From Autumnicola tepida (GTDB lineage: Bacteria > Bacteroidota > Bacteroidia > Flavobacteriales > Flavobacteriaceae): 64,000 bases of DNA. Each line of letters opens with the position of its first letter. Positions within the stretch are counted from its first letter, which is position 1. A program made the position numbers and the translations under genes. Positions 40,640 to 50,529 of the stretch are shown piece after piece. A model generated the notes under the pieces. That model was not told the origin of the DNA. It saw only the letters and a list, made by a program, of their open reading frames with translations, and ran no database searches. The stretch spans positions 124,001 to 188,000 of the forward strand of contig NZ_JAVRHQ010000005.1 in assembly GCF_031846485.1 (NCBI RefSeq), read 5' to 3'.

Positions 40640-41641
40640 ATGGCAGGAATTTCACATGTACTACTAACCGGAGGAGTTGGAAGCAGGCTATGGCCGTTGT
40701 CCAGACAATCCAAACCCAAGCAATATCTTGAAATTTTTTCAGAAAAATCTTTGTTTCAGCTTGCTTTGGAAAGAAACAGGCTTTTTTGTCAGGAACTCAT
40801 TGTAGTTGGTAACAGTGGCAATAAGATGCTTTCAGAAAAAATCCTTGCTAAAACAGATTGTGAAAATATTATCAATATAGTGGAAGCGACTCCAAGAAAT
40901 ACTGCTCCGGCCATTGCTTTTGCTGCTTTTGCCGCCAGACCTGATGATATTTTGCTGGTGACACCTGCTGATCATATCATACAGGAAGGAGAAGCTTATT
41001 CCAAAGCAGTGGAAAATGCAATTCTGCTGGCAAAAGATGATTACCTTGTTACCTTTGGGATAGAACCTTTGACCCCGGAGACTGGTTATGGTTACATTGA
41101 ATTTGATGGTGACAACGTAATCTCCTTTAGAGAAAAGCCAGATATAGAGCATGCGAAGGCTTTTTTGGAATCTGGTAAATTTTTATGGAACAGCGGTATG
41201 TTTTGTTTTAAAGCAAGTGTGTTTCTTAATGAACTAAAGAAGTATGCTCCTGAGGTCTATGACAAATCATTGCAGGCCTGGGAACAAGCCGATGAGGGAT
41301 TCCTTCATCTGGAAGCTTCCATGGAAATACCATCAATAAGCGTGGACTATGCGGTAATGGAAAGGAGCGAAAGAATAAAAGTGGTTCCGGCAAAATTCGA
41401 ATGGAGTGACATGGGATCATTTGAAGCCGTATATGAATATTTTAGAGCAAACGGTTATGTTCTTGACGCTAATCAAAATATGCAAATTGGAGAAGCAAAA
41501 CCTACATTCTTTGTAGGTGTAAATAATTGCATTCTCATTTCTACAAAAGACGCAAATCTTATTGTGTCTAAATCTGCTTCCCAGGACGTAAAGGCAGTTT
41601 ACTCCTATCTGGAACAGTATCATCCTGACCTTGTAAGGTAG
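40640..41641 (+). CDS. manC: Mannose-1-phosphate guanylyltransferase
   Basis: Makes GDP-mannose from mannose 1-phosphate and GTP. It has 333 residues, only the nucleotidyltransferase domain (plus linker), without the C-terminal phosphomannose isomerase domain of ManC proteins of about 470 residues. GGVGSRLWPLSRQSKPKQYL near 11-30 is the NTP-binding motif and FREKPD near 155 the FxEKP motif. It supplies GDP-mannose for Gmd, encoded in the same operon, and perhaps for mannosyltransferases. Confidence 0.94.
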   Translation: MAGISHVLLTGGVGSRLWPLSRQSKPKQYLEIFSEKSLFQLALERNRLFCQELIVVGNSGNKMLSEKILAKTDCENIINIVEATPRNTAPAIAFAAFAARPDDILLVTPADHIIQEGEAYSKAVENAILLAKDDYLVTFGIEPLTPETGYGYIEFDGDNVISFREKPDIEHAKAFLESGKFLWNSGMFCFKASVFLNELKKYAPEVYDKSLQAWEQADEGFLHLEASMEIPSISVDYAVMERSERIKVVPAKFEWSDMGSFEAVYEYFRANGYVLDANQNMQIGEAKPTFFVGVNNCILISTKDANLIVSKSASQDVKAVYSYLEQYHPDLVR

Positions 41642-41725
41642 TTACAACTACTTATTTGATATTTCCAATCCTGATGTTCTTTCTGCGATTCGGAAATTTT
41701 TTCTTCTTATAAAACCAAAGAATAA

Positions 41726-42682
41726 ATGAAAAGAATATTAGTAACTGGAGGTGCGGGCTTTATAGGTTCTCATCTTTGTAAAAGGCTCCTTAAGGAGGGA
41801 AATGAAGTTATCTGCCTTGATAACTACTTTACCGGCAGCAAAAAAAACATTGTTCCTTTAATGGAGAATCCATACTTCGAATTAATCCGCCATGATGTTA
41901 CCAATCCGTTTATGATTGAAGTAGATGAAATTTATAATCTTGCCTGCCCTGCTTCCCCGGTGCATTATCAGTACAATGCCATTAAAACCATAAAAACTTC
42001 CGTTATGGGAGCAATTAACATGCTGGGCCTGGCAAAGAGGGTAAAAGCAAAGGTGCTACAGGCAAGCACGAGTGAGGTGTACGGAGATCCTGAAGTACAT
42101 CCCCAGACGGAAACTTATTGGGGGAATGTTAATCCAATCGGGCCTCGGTCCTGTTATGATGAAGGGAAGAGATGTGCAGAAACATTATTTATGGATTATC
42201 ATCATCAAAATAACGTTGATGTTAAAATTGTGCGTATTTTTAATACCTATGGCCCCAACATGAATCCTGATGACGGGCGGGTGGTTTCAAACTTTATTGT
42301 ACAGGCTTTAAAAGGAGAAGATATTACAATCTTCGGGAACGGTCAGCAAACGAGAAGCTTTCAATATGTAGACGATCTTGTTGAAGGAATGGTTCGTATG
42401 ATGGCAACAGAGAATTTTACAGGTCCGGTAAACATTGGTAATCAGAATGAATTTACAATGCTGGAGCTGGCAGAGGCGGTGCTGGACCTTACGGGTTCTA
42501 CTTCTAAGCTAAGCTTTAAATCCCTCCCACAGGATGATCCTAAGCAAAGGCAGCCAGATATTAGTTTGGCAAAAAAAGAATTAAACGGCTGGGAGCCGCG
42601 AATCGAGCTAAGGGAAGGTTTGTACAAAACAATCCAGTACTTTGATGCCCTTCTGGGGCAAAAAAGAAAGGCTCTTACTTAG
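41726..42682 (+). CDS. UDP-glucuronate decarboxylase (UDP-xylose synthase)
   Basis: A 318-residue extended SDR that decarboxylates UDP-glucuronate to UDP-xylose. The NAD motif is GGAGFIGSHL at 8-17, and catalytic residues are in QASTSEVYGDPEVHPQ (Ser/Thr) and SCYDEGKRCAE (Tyr and Lys, near 142-152). ACPASPVHYQ near 74-83 and RIFNTYGPNMNPDDGRVVSNF near 171-191 are typical of UXS. With the UDP-glucose dehydrogenase above it forms a pathway from UDP-glucose to UDP-xylose, so xylose is a likely component of the polymer. Confidence 0.94.
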   Translation: MKRILVTGGAGFIGSHLCKRLLKEGNEVICLDNYFTGSKKNIVPLMENPYFELIRHDVTNPFMIEVDEIYNLACPASPVHYQYNAIKTIKTSVMGAINMLGLAKRVKAKVLQASTSEVYGDPEVHPQTETYWGNVNPIGPRSCYDEGKRCAETLFMDYHHQNNVDVKIVRIFNTYGPNMNPDDGRVVSNFIVQALKGEDITIFGNGQQTRSFQYVDDLVEGMVRMMATENFTGPVNIGNQNEFTMLELAEAVLDLTGSTSKLSFKSLPQDDPKQRQPDISLAKKELNGWEPRIELREGLYKTIQYFDALLGQKRKALT

Positions 42683-42774
42683 CAGCTCAATTAATTCAAT
42701 GGCTCCCAGGCAGTCAGTAAAGCCCCTACAATCTGCCACCCTTTCCTACTACGTATAATTTGATCCTCAAAAAG

Positions 42775-43545
42775 ATGAAAGTATCATTAATTACCGTAGT
42801 GTACAATAATGTAGATTGTATAAAAGACTGCATTCAGTCAGTCCTTAGCCAAACGTATGCTGATATAGAGTATATTGTTATTGACGGAGGATCCACAGAT
42901 GGAACTCAATCAATAATTGATCCTTTTCTGAAGGATATCGCCTATTATGTTTCCGAGAAAGATAATGGCCTTTATGATGCCTTAAACAAAGGAATAAAAA
43001 AAAGCACAGGAGATATAATAGGTATCCTAAACTCTGATGATTTTTTGTACAAGACCGATACTATTGAAAAAATTGTTGATAATTTCCGCAGTTCTGGTGC
43101 AGATCTTCTTTACGGCAAAGGAATTTTTGTAGATCAAAAGAATATATTTGATGTTAAACGTATTTATCCTTCAGATCCATTTAGAAAAAATTATTTATTT
43201 TTTGGTTGGATTCCTTTACATCCCACTATTTATGTGCGAAGGGAGATTTATGAAAAATATGGTTTGTATGATCAGCACTACAATATAGCCAGTGATTACG
43301 AAATTTCTCTTAGGTGGTTCAAAAATGATAAGATAAAGAAATACTACCTTGATCAATGGATAGTGAAAATGCGGTTGGGGGGTAAGAGTACCACCATGAG
43401 ATTGCAGAAACAGAAATCCCTGGAAGATATGGAGATTATTAAGAAACATAATTTGATGGGCTTATTCACCCTCTTTTTTAAAGTGGGAAGGAAAATACCT
43501 CACTACCTGATTCCGCAGATTAGAGGGTTTAAAACTTATAATTAA
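42775..43545 (+). CDS. Family 2 glycosyltransferase (WcaA-like)
   Basis: A 256-residue inverting glycosyltransferase. SLITVVYNNVDCIKDCIQSVLSQTY near 4-28 and DGGSTDGTQ near 38-46 open the GT-A fold, with LNSDDF near 88-93 as the metal site and EKDNGLYDALNKGI near 62-75. No membrane segment, so it acts at the cytoplasmic face. The ATG at 42775 is preferred to a TTG five codons before. The donor and acceptor are unknown. Confidence 0.9.
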   Translation: MKVSLITVVYNNVDCIKDCIQSVLSQTYADIEYIVIDGGSTDGTQSIIDPFLKDIAYYVSEKDNGLYDALNKGIKKSTGDIIGILNSDDFLYKTDTIEKIVDNFRSSGADLLYGKGIFVDQKNIFDVKRIYPSDPFRKNYLFFGWIPLHPTIYVRREIYEKYGLYDQHYNIASDYEISLRWFKNDKIKKYYLDQWIVKMRLGGKSTTMRLQKQKSLEDMEIIKKHNLMGLFTLFFKVGRKIPHYLIPQIRGFKTYN

Positions 43546-43622
43546 CTTCAAAACCTTTTCTATAAGATTACTTGTTTAGAACATAATCTATAGGAAAGTA
43601 TTCTAGCCAATAAACTAACAAC

Positions 43623-44735
43623 ATGAAAACAGCTTTTATTACCGGAGTGACCGGCCAGGATGGTGCTTATTTAAGCGAGTTCCTTTTAAGTAAAGGATAT
43701 ATCGTCCATGGACTCAAACGACGTGCCTCTTTATTTAATACTGACAGGGTGGACCATCTTTACCAGGACCCACATGTGGAAAACAGGAACTTTATCCTGC
43801 ATTATGGAGACATGACAGATAGTACTAACCTTATCAGACTTATTCAGGTAATACAGCCGGATGAAATTTACAACCTTGCAGCGATGAGCCATGTACAGGT
43901 TTCTTTTGAAACTCCTGAATATACCGGAAACGCTGATGGCCTGGGAACCCTTCGTATTTTGGATGCGGTAAGGTTATTAGGTTTAGAAAATAAAACCCGT
44001 ATTTACCAGGCGTCCACTTCAGAGCTGTATGGAAAAGTTCAGGAAGTTCCACAATCTGAAACCACCCCGTTTTACCCCAGGAGCCCTTATGCTGTAGCTA
44101 AGATGTATGGATACTGGATAACTGTAAATTACAGGGAAGCTTATAACATGTTCGCATGCAACGGAATTCTTTTTAACCACGAATCACCATTAAGGGGAGA
44201 AACCTTTGTTACCCGTAAAATAACCCGTGCGGCATCACGTATAGCATTAGGGCTACAGGAGAAGTTGTACCTCGGAAACCTCGATGCCCAAAGGGACTGG
44301 GGACATGCCAGGGATTATGTTAGAATGATGTGGATGATCTTACAGGCAGATAAACCTGAAGATTGGGTAATAGCAACAGGTAAAACCACTCCCGTGCGGG
44401 AATTTGTTCGGATGGCTTTTGCTGAAGTGGGTATAGAATTGGAATATAAAGGAGAAGGGGTCAATGAAAAGGCATATGTTAAATCCTGTTCTAATCCTGA
44501 ATTTCAGCTGAAAGCAGGTAAAGAGGTATTGGCAGTAGATCCTAAGTACTTTAGACCTACTGAGGTAGATTTATTGATTGGAGATGCTACAAAAGCCAGG
44601 ACAAAATTGGGGTGGATTCCTGAATATGATTTAAAGGCCCTGGTAAGTGAAATGATGGAGTGGGATGTGAAGTTAATGCAAAAGGATAAACATCTGCAAA
44701 CCGGGGGCTATGATACTTATAATTATTATGAATAG
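43623..44735 (+). CDS. gmd: GDP-mannose 4,6-dehydratase
   Basis: Converts GDP-mannose to GDP-4-keto-6-deoxymannose, first step of GDP-fucose synthesis. It has 370 residues, close to the E. coli enzyme (373). GVTGQDGAYLSEFLL near 8-22 is the NADP motif; STSELYGKVQEVPQSETTPFYPRSPYAVAKMYGYW near 127-161 contains the catalytic Thr/Ser, Tyr and Lys. ESPLRGETFVTRKITRA near 188-204 is also family-specific. It lies 36 bp before the gene for the next enzyme. Confidence 0.97.
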   Translation: MKTAFITGVTGQDGAYLSEFLLSKGYIVHGLKRRASLFNTDRVDHLYQDPHVENRNFILHYGDMTDSTNLIRLIQVIQPDEIYNLAAMSHVQVSFETPEYTGNADGLGTLRILDAVRLLGLENKTRIYQASTSELYGKVQEVPQSETTPFYPRSPYAVAKMYGYWITVNYREAYNMFACNGILFNHESPLRGETFVTRKITRAASRIALGLQEKLYLGNLDAQRDWGHARDYVRMMWMILQADKPEDWVIATGKTTPVREFVRMAFAEVGIELEYKGEGVNEKAYVKSCSNPEFQLKAGKEVLAVDPKYFRPTEVDLLIGDATKARTKLGWIPEYDLKALVSEMMEWDVKLMQKDKHLQTGGYDTYNYYE

Positions 44736-44771
44736 TAGAAATTAATTGCTGTCACACAATGAAAAGATAAG

Positions 44772-45914
44772 ATGCAAAAGCAATCCAGAATATATATTGC
44801 CGGGCACAGGGGTTTAGTTGGTAGCGCAATTCTTGCCGCTTTAAAATCCAGAGGGTATAACAACCTTATTACCAGGACCCACCGTGAATTGGATTTGACT
44901 AATCAAGATGCTGTAGCCGCTTTCTTTTCTTCTGAAAAGCCAGAATACGTATTTCTGGCAGCGGCCAAAGTAGGAGGAATTATAGCTAATAATAGTTACC
45001 GTGGAGAATTTATTTACGATAATTTGATGATCCAGAACAATGTGGTTCACCAGAGCTATTTAAATGATGTTAAGAAGCTGATGTTCCTTGGCAGTACCTG
45101 TATATATCCTAAGAATGCTCCGCAGCCTATGAAAGAGGAATATCTTTTAACAGATGTTCTTGAATACACAAACGAGCCATATGCCATAGCGAAAATTGCC
45201 GGAATAAAATTGTGCGAAAGTTACAATCTTCAATATGGTACAAATTTTATATCAGTTATGCCAACAAATCTGTATGGCCCTAATGATAATTTTGATTTGG
45301 AGAAATCACATGTGCTGCCAGCTTTAATTAGAAAGATACACCTGGGCGATGCTTTGGCAAAAGATAATTGGGATGTCATCAGAAACGATTTAAATACCCG
45401 TCCGGTAAATGGAATTACGGGAGAATCTCCCAGGGACCAGATTGTACAAATTTTAGCACAACACGGAGTGTATCGATCAACAGAGTCTGAATCGGGTATT
45501 GCAGTTGAAGTATGGGGAACAGGCAAAGCGATGAGAGAATTTCTATGGAGTGAAGATATGGCTGACGCCTGCGTGTATATTATGGAAAACTGTGATTTTG
45601 GGGATCTCGTTTCTACAGCGGGCACGGGCAGCACGCGGCAAAATCAAATAAGAAATACTCATTTAAATATAGGTACAGGACAGGATATATCTGTTAAGGA
45701 TTTAGCCTTTCTTGTTAGGGAAGTACTTAATGCTAATGTGGAATTTTCCTTTGATACAGAAAAGCCAGATGGCACGCTCAAAAAACTCACAGATGTATCA
45801 AAATTACAAAGCCTCGGTTGGAAATATAAAGTAGAATTGCAGGAAGGTATAGGCCGTGTTTACAATTGGTACAGCCAGGAAATAAAAGAAAAAAGCACCG
45901 GAATTAGCTGCTAA
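44772..45914 (+). CDS. fcl: GDP-L-fucose synthase
   Basis: Epimerises and reduces the product of Gmd to GDP-L-fucose. It has 380 residues, about 60 more than E. coli Fcl (321). Landmarks are GHRGLVGSAI near 12-21, GSTCIYPKNAPQPMKEE near 107-123 and the catalytic Tyr-Lys in EPYAIAKIAG near 133-142. The extra length is a segment around 210-245 (LNTRPVNGITGESPRDQI to TESESGIAVEV), present in long Fcl forms of Bacteroidota as far as I recall. It closes the GDP-mannose to GDP-fucose branch of the locus. Confidence 0.94.
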   Translation: MQKQSRIYIAGHRGLVGSAILAALKSRGYNNLITRTHRELDLTNQDAVAAFFSSEKPEYVFLAAAKVGGIIANNSYRGEFIYDNLMIQNNVVHQSYLNDVKKLMFLGSTCIYPKNAPQPMKEEYLLTDVLEYTNEPYAIAKIAGIKLCESYNLQYGTNFISVMPTNLYGPNDNFDLEKSHVLPALIRKIHLGDALAKDNWDVIRNDLNTRPVNGITGESPRDQIVQILAQHGVYRSTESESGIAVEVWGTGKAMREFLWSEDMADACVYIMENCDFGDLVSTAGTGSTRQNQIRNTHLNIGTGQDISVKDLAFLVREVLNANVEFSFDTEKPDGTLKKLTDVSKLQSLGWKYKVELQEGIGRVYNWYSQEIKEKSTGISC

Positions 45915-45927
45915 TACCAACTTCTTA

Positions 45928-47292
45928 ATGATAAGTTTCTTAAAAATGCAGAAGTCAGTTTTTATTATACCGATTTCCATTGTTATCCATTTGCTGATAA
46001 TCAATGGCTGCCTCTTTTTGCTTATTCCGGAAATATATTTGAATTTAAATTACATTTTATACTACAATTTCTCCTGGCTCCTGATTACTTATAGCCTGGA
46101 TTTTTATCCCACCGGCAGAAAAGAGCGGTTTATGACCAACTTTCCAAAACTGCTCCAGCTATATATGGTTTATGGCCTAGCTTATTTTGCGCTTTTGGGA
46201 GCCATGCAGCAAGAGTTTTATTCTTTTAATTATCATATTTCTGTATACTTCATCATTTGTCTTTTGCTTTTCCTCTACCGCTGGATGTTTTATTGGATGA
46301 GAAGCAGGTACCGGCTGGAAGGCGGTAATTTTAGAAATGTAATGGTGGTAGGGAGAGATAAAAATCTGAAAAAGATAAGAAAGGTTTTTGATGAACCGGA
46401 TCTTGGCTATCGATATATGGGATATTTTGATAATAGTCCGTCAACAAGCCCTACTTATCTTGGAGCAATAGAAAATTGTTTTCAGTATGCATTAAATAAC
46501 CAGGTGGATGAAATTTATTGTATGGTATCTAAACTTAGCCAGGACGAATTGAGAAACCTTATCACTTTTGCTGATAACAATTTAAAGAAGCTAAAGATCA
46601 TTCCTGATAATAAAGAGATTTTTACAAGGGCGATGTCTATAGAGCTGTATGATAATGTGCCGGTTCTAAATATGAGAAGGACTCCTATTGAAGGGCAATA
46701 TGCGCGAACTGTAAAAAGAGCGTTTGATGTGGTTTTCTCTTCATTGGTTATCCTGTTTCTGTTATCCTGGATAACTCCAATTTTATATATCCTTATAAAA
46801 TTGGAATCACCCGGCCCTTTATATTTTAAACAACAGCGCAATGGCGTGAATTGTAAGGTGTTTTGGTGCCATAAGTTTAGATCTATGACTGTTAGTAGTG
46901 ATGCTCATACCACTATGGCTACCAAAAATGATGCACGGGTAACAAAAATTGGAAAGTTTCTACGGAAAACCAGTATAGATGAACTTCCTCAGTTTATAGA
47001 TGTATTTCTTGGGCATATGAGCGTTGTGGGCCCCAGGCCCCATATGCAAAGGCATACAACAGAATATGGTTCTTCTGTAGATAAATATCTAGTAAGGCAT
47101 TTTGCCAAACCGGGAATTACCGGCCTCGCCCAGGTTAAAGGATACAGAGGAGAAATTATTCAAAAAGCCGATATTGTAAATCGGGTAAGGCTGGATATAT
47201 TTTATCTTGAAAAATGGTCACTCTTACTGGATTTAAGCATTATTTATCAAACCATTTTAAATGCAGTAAAAGGAGAGGAGAAAGCCTACTAA
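45928..47292 (+). CDS. Initiating polyprenyl-phosphate glycosyl-1-phosphate transferase
   Basis: A 454-residue integral membrane enzyme of the WcaJ/WbaP type that loads the first sugar phosphate on undecaprenyl phosphate. Four membrane segments fill about 1-125, a Rossmann-like CoA-binding domain lies in the middle (NVMVVGRDKNLKK), and the catalytic bacterial sugar transferase domain is at about 260-454: KRAFDVVFSSLVILFLL, KFRSM, RKTSIDELPQFIDV, SVVGPRPH and KPGITGLAQV. The first sugar is likely glucose, but galactose or another hexose is possible. Confidence 0.92.
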   Translation: MISFLKMQKSVFIIPISIVIHLLIINGCLFLLIPEIYLNLNYILYYNFSWLLITYSLDFYPTGRKERFMTNFPKLLQLYMVYGLAYFALLGAMQQEFYSFNYHISVYFIICLLLFLYRWMFYWMRSRYRLEGGNFRNVMVVGRDKNLKKIRKVFDEPDLGYRYMGYFDNSPSTSPTYLGAIENCFQYALNNQVDEIYCMVSKLSQDELRNLITFADNNLKKLKIIPDNKEIFTRAMSIELYDNVPVLNMRRTPIEGQYARTVKRAFDVVFSSLVILFLLSWITPILYILIKLESPGPLYFKQQRNGVNCKVFWCHKFRSMTVSSDAHTTMATKNDARVTKIGKFLRKTSIDELPQFIDVFLGHMSVVGPRPHMQRHTTEYGSSVDKYLVRHFAKPGITGLAQVKGYRGEIIQKADIVNRVRLDIFYLEKWSLLLDLSIIYQTILNAVKGEEKAY

Positions 47293-47363
47293 AACGCTCA
47301 TTTCTTTTCATTAAAATTTTCTCTACAACTAACAATCAATAAAAACCGAATCTAATTTTTAAT

Positions 47364-48128
47364 ATGAATTCAAAAAAACTTTTTTTCCTGATATTACCAT
47401 TTGTTTTTTCCTGTTCAGGCCCCAGAAATCTTACTTATTTTAGTGATTTTTCAGACAAGGAAGTGGTAACTGTTGAAGACGTTTCTTCAATAATCAAAGA
47501 GCCTGTTATACAGCCCAATGATATTTTAAATATACAGGTAACGAGCCTAAACCCTGAAGCAAATATTCCTTTCAATAGAAATTCCCCAGGTGATGTTGGG
47601 AACGCATCAGCATCTGTTACGGATGGTTATCTGGTAGATAATAATGGCTATATAGATTTTCCAGTAGTAGGAGCAATCGAAGTTGCAGGCCTTACAAAGT
47701 CAGCAGTTAAAGATAAACTTACTAATCTTCTTTCGAAGTATCTGGGGGATCCTATAATTTCCGTCAGATATGCTAATTACAGGATTACAGTAATTGGGGA
47801 AGTCAACAACCCATCAACTTTTATAATCCCTTCAGAAAGAATAAGCATTATAGAAGCATTAGGAATGGCAGGAGATTTAACCGTTTATGGAAAGAGAGAT
47901 AATGTTTTACTAATTAAAGAATCAGAAGGAGTTAGGCAGGCCGTGAGGCTAAATTTGAACAAAAAAGAAGTTCTTAATTCGCCTTATTATTATTTAGGGC
48001 CTAATGATGTAGTTTATGTTGAGCCAGTAAAATCTAAAAAAGAGGAGGCTAGTTTAACCAGGAGTAATATTTCTCTAATATTATCTCTTATCTCTGTAGG
48101 TTCCCTAATTCTACTTAATTTAAATTAA
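47364..48128 (+). CDS. Wza-like polysaccharide export lipoprotein
   Basis: A 254-residue protein with a lipoprotein signal (lipobox ending at Cys17, FVFSCSG). It has a Poly_export domain (QPNDILNIQVTSLNPEA near 51-67) and an SLBB domain (YRITVIGEVNNPSTFIIP near 136-153). The C terminus has a hydrophobic segment (ISLILSLISVGSLILLNL), which differs from the amphipathic helix of E. coli Wza. The gene lies just before the wzc-like gene (7 bp), the usual order in Bacteroidota export operons. Confidence 0.9.
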   Translation: MNSKKLFFLILPFVFSCSGPRNLTYFSDFSDKEVVTVEDVSSIIKEPVIQPNDILNIQVTSLNPEANIPFNRNSPGDVGNASASVTDGYLVDNNGYIDFPVVGAIEVAGLTKSAVKDKLTNLLSKYLGDPIISVRYANYRITVIGEVNNPSTFIIPSERISIIEALGMAGDLTVYGKRDNVLLIKESEGVRQAVRLNLNKKEVLNSPYYYLGPNDVVYVEPVKSKKEEASLTRSNISLILSLISVGSLILLNLN

Positions 48129-48135
48129 TAATATT

Positions 48136-50487
48136 ATGAATCGAGCTAGTATGGCAGGGAAAACTGAAGGAAAAAATATCCGCACTGTAGTTTCCGGATA
48201 TTTAAAGTATTGGTATCTGTTTTTAATAGGTTTATGTATTTGTATAGGTTTGGCTTTCTGGTATCTAAGATACAAGGCAGTGCCAGAGTACCAAATTAGC
48301 AGTACCATTCTAATTAAAGACAAAGATAAAGGAGAAGGCGCATCAGGAGGTGGAGAATCTTTTGGAGATTTGGGGCTTATAAAACCATCCAGGAATATAG
48401 AAGATGAAATTGGTATTTTGCGTTCTGCAGGATTAATGGAAAAAGTAATTAAGCAAATGGACCTGCAGGTAAAATATTACGTAGAGGGAAAATTTGATGG
48501 TGTTGAAGTCTATTCCGGCAATCTTCCAATACGCATTAATAGGGCTGATTCTTCTTATCTGTTGCCTCAAACTTTCCTTAGCGTACAAATAAAAGATAAT
48601 AATAGTTTTGTGCTAGCCGAAATAAATGATGGAGAGCATGGAACATCTTCTGTCTATCAGTTTGGCGAGCTTATTCAAAAACCATACGGTACTTTTACTG
48701 TTAACCGTAATGAAGAAGTCCCTGTTGCATCTGTTAAAGATAATATTTATGTGACATTTAATAGTGTGGAAGGTCTTGCTGATTATTACACAGGTAATCT
48801 TTCAGTAGAACCTGTAAATGACACAGGAAGTCTTTTGTTTTTAAGTTTAACCGATCCTTTTCCTCAAAGAGGAAAACTTATTATGGAAAATTTAATTAAG
48901 GCCTATACAGAAAAGTCCATTTTTTACCATAATGAACTTGCTCACAATACTATAAATATGATAGATGAGCGGCTGGCCATGCTTACAGAAGAACTTACTA
49001 GTGTGGAGAAAAATGTGGAAAATTATAAGCAGAGAAATGAACTCACTAATGTGAGCTCAGATGCTGAGCTTTATTTACAGCGGGCAAGCCAATCAAATCA
49101 GCAACTGGCAGATTATCAAACCCAAATAGATGTTTTAAATTCTATTGAAACTTATCTTGCGCAACAAGGCGATAATGCTCCCACAGTCCCAAGTACACTT
49201 AATATTGAAGATCCAACGCTTGTAAATCTCATTTCGAGATTAAATGAACTTCAATTAAGAAGAAGAAGTTTACTGCGTACTACACCAAAAGACAATCCTC
49301 TGGTTGTGGAAATAGACCAGCAAATTAAAGATTTGAGAGCCAGTACCCTCGAGAATCTTAGAAACATTAAAGATGGATTAGTAATTGCCCAGCGTAATGT
49401 AAGGCAGAATTTACAGCAATATGAGTCCCAGGTGAGAAAAGTTCCGGCTGCAGAAAGGCAACTTTTAGCTATTAACAGAGAACAGGGAACCAAACAGGAG
49501 CTTTATCTTTATCTTTTACAAAAACGTGAGGAAGAAGCCTTGTCTTTAGCAGCTCCTATTTCCAATACAAGAATAGTTGATGCTCCAAGGGCCGGAAGTT
49601 ACCCGGTTAGCCCAAACAAAACTTCTATTTATCTGGGAGCTCTCATTTTTGGACTTTTTCTTCCCTTTTCGATAGTTTACGCTAAAGAAAAAATAAATGA
49701 TAAAGTTCAGGATCGCTCAGAAATAGAAGAGTACACTAATGTTCCTATTCTAGGAGAAATCGCAAATAATAGAGAGAAGGAAATTTTGGTTGCCAAAAAA
49801 GAGAATAACACCCCAGTAGCGGAGCTCTTTCGTCTCATCAGGTTTAACCTAAAATTTATCTCTGCAGGTAAAAAAAATAAGACAATTCTTGTGACTTCAG
49901 GGAAACAGGGAGAAGGGAAAACATTTTTCAGCATAAACCTGGGAAGTAGTCTTGCCAGCTCAGGCAAAAAGGTTATTGTATTGAGTTTTGACCTCAGGGC
50001 CCCCAAGTTAATGAATGATGTAGGTCTTTCTGATGACTTTGGTATCACTGATTTTCTGGTAGATAATGAACTGCAGATAGAAGATATTATAATTCCTTCA
50101 CCCGAAATAGAGGGATTATATTATATAGGTTCAGGAGCTATTCCGCCTAATGCCGGGGAATTAATGTTGAGTCCAAAAATAGAATTTTTAATAAAAGAAC
50201 TTGAGCAAAGCTTTGATTTTGTTATAATAGATTCGGCTCCAATAGGAAAAGTGGCCGATGCATATGCTTTAGCTCCCTATGTTGATTCAAGTGTGTATGT
50301 AATAAGGCATGACTATACTAAGAAATCTGAACTTAGGATAATTGAAGATATTTATCAGAAAAATAAATTAACACGTCCTATGGTTGTTCTTAATGGTACA
50401 AAAACCAAAGAAGCCTATGCATATGGCTATGGTTATGGCCAAAAAAAAGCAATGGATCGTCGGCCGGCCGCAGCCTTTCAAAAATAG
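48136..50487 (+). CDS. Wzc-like tyrosine kinase and chain-length determinant
   Basis: A 783-residue bacterial tyrosine autokinase with a fused Wzz domain. Membrane segments are near 22-42 and 495-515; a long coiled coil (about 275-440) lies between them in the periplasm, followed by the GNVR-type region (SYPVSPNKTSIYLGA). The kinase domain has Walker A SGKQGEGKT at 588-596, Walker A' near 617-629 (VLSFDLRAPKL) and Walker B VIIDSAPIG. The C terminus ends in a Tyr-rich cluster YAYGYGYG, the expected autophosphorylation sites. No Wzb phosphatase is in the window. Confidence 0.94.
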   Translation: MNRASMAGKTEGKNIRTVVSGYLKYWYLFLIGLCICIGLAFWYLRYKAVPEYQISSTILIKDKDKGEGASGGGESFGDLGLIKPSRNIEDEIGILRSAGLMEKVIKQMDLQVKYYVEGKFDGVEVYSGNLPIRINRADSSYLLPQTFLSVQIKDNNSFVLAEINDGEHGTSSVYQFGELIQKPYGTFTVNRNEEVPVASVKDNIYVTFNSVEGLADYYTGNLSVEPVNDTGSLLFLSLTDPFPQRGKLIMENLIKAYTEKSIFYHNELAHNTINMIDERLAMLTEELTSVEKNVENYKQRNELTNVSSDAELYLQRASQSNQQLADYQTQIDVLNSIETYLAQQGDNAPTVPSTLNIEDPTLVNLISRLNELQLRRRSLLRTTPKDNPLVVEIDQQIKDLRASTLENLRNIKDGLVIAQRNVRQNLQQYESQVRKVPAAERQLLAINREQGTKQELYLYLLQKREEEALSLAAPISNTRIVDAPRAGSYPVSPNKTSIYLGALIFGLFLPFSIVYAKEKINDKVQDRSEIEEYTNVPILGEIANNREKEILVAKKENNTPVAELFRLIRFNLKFISAGKKNKTILVTSGKQGEGKTFFSINLGSSLASSGKKVIVLSFDLRAPKLMNDVGLSDDFGITDFLVDNELQIEDIIIPSPEIEGLYYIGSGAIPPNAGELMLSPKIEFLIKELEQSFDFVIIDSAPIGKVADAYALAPYVDSSVYVIRHDYTKKSELRIIEDIYQKNKLTRPMVVLNGTKTKEAYAYGYGYGQKKAMDRRPAAAFQK

Positions 50488-50529
50488 TTTCTGAAAACCA
50501 TTCAAAATGATGATAGAATTAATAATAGA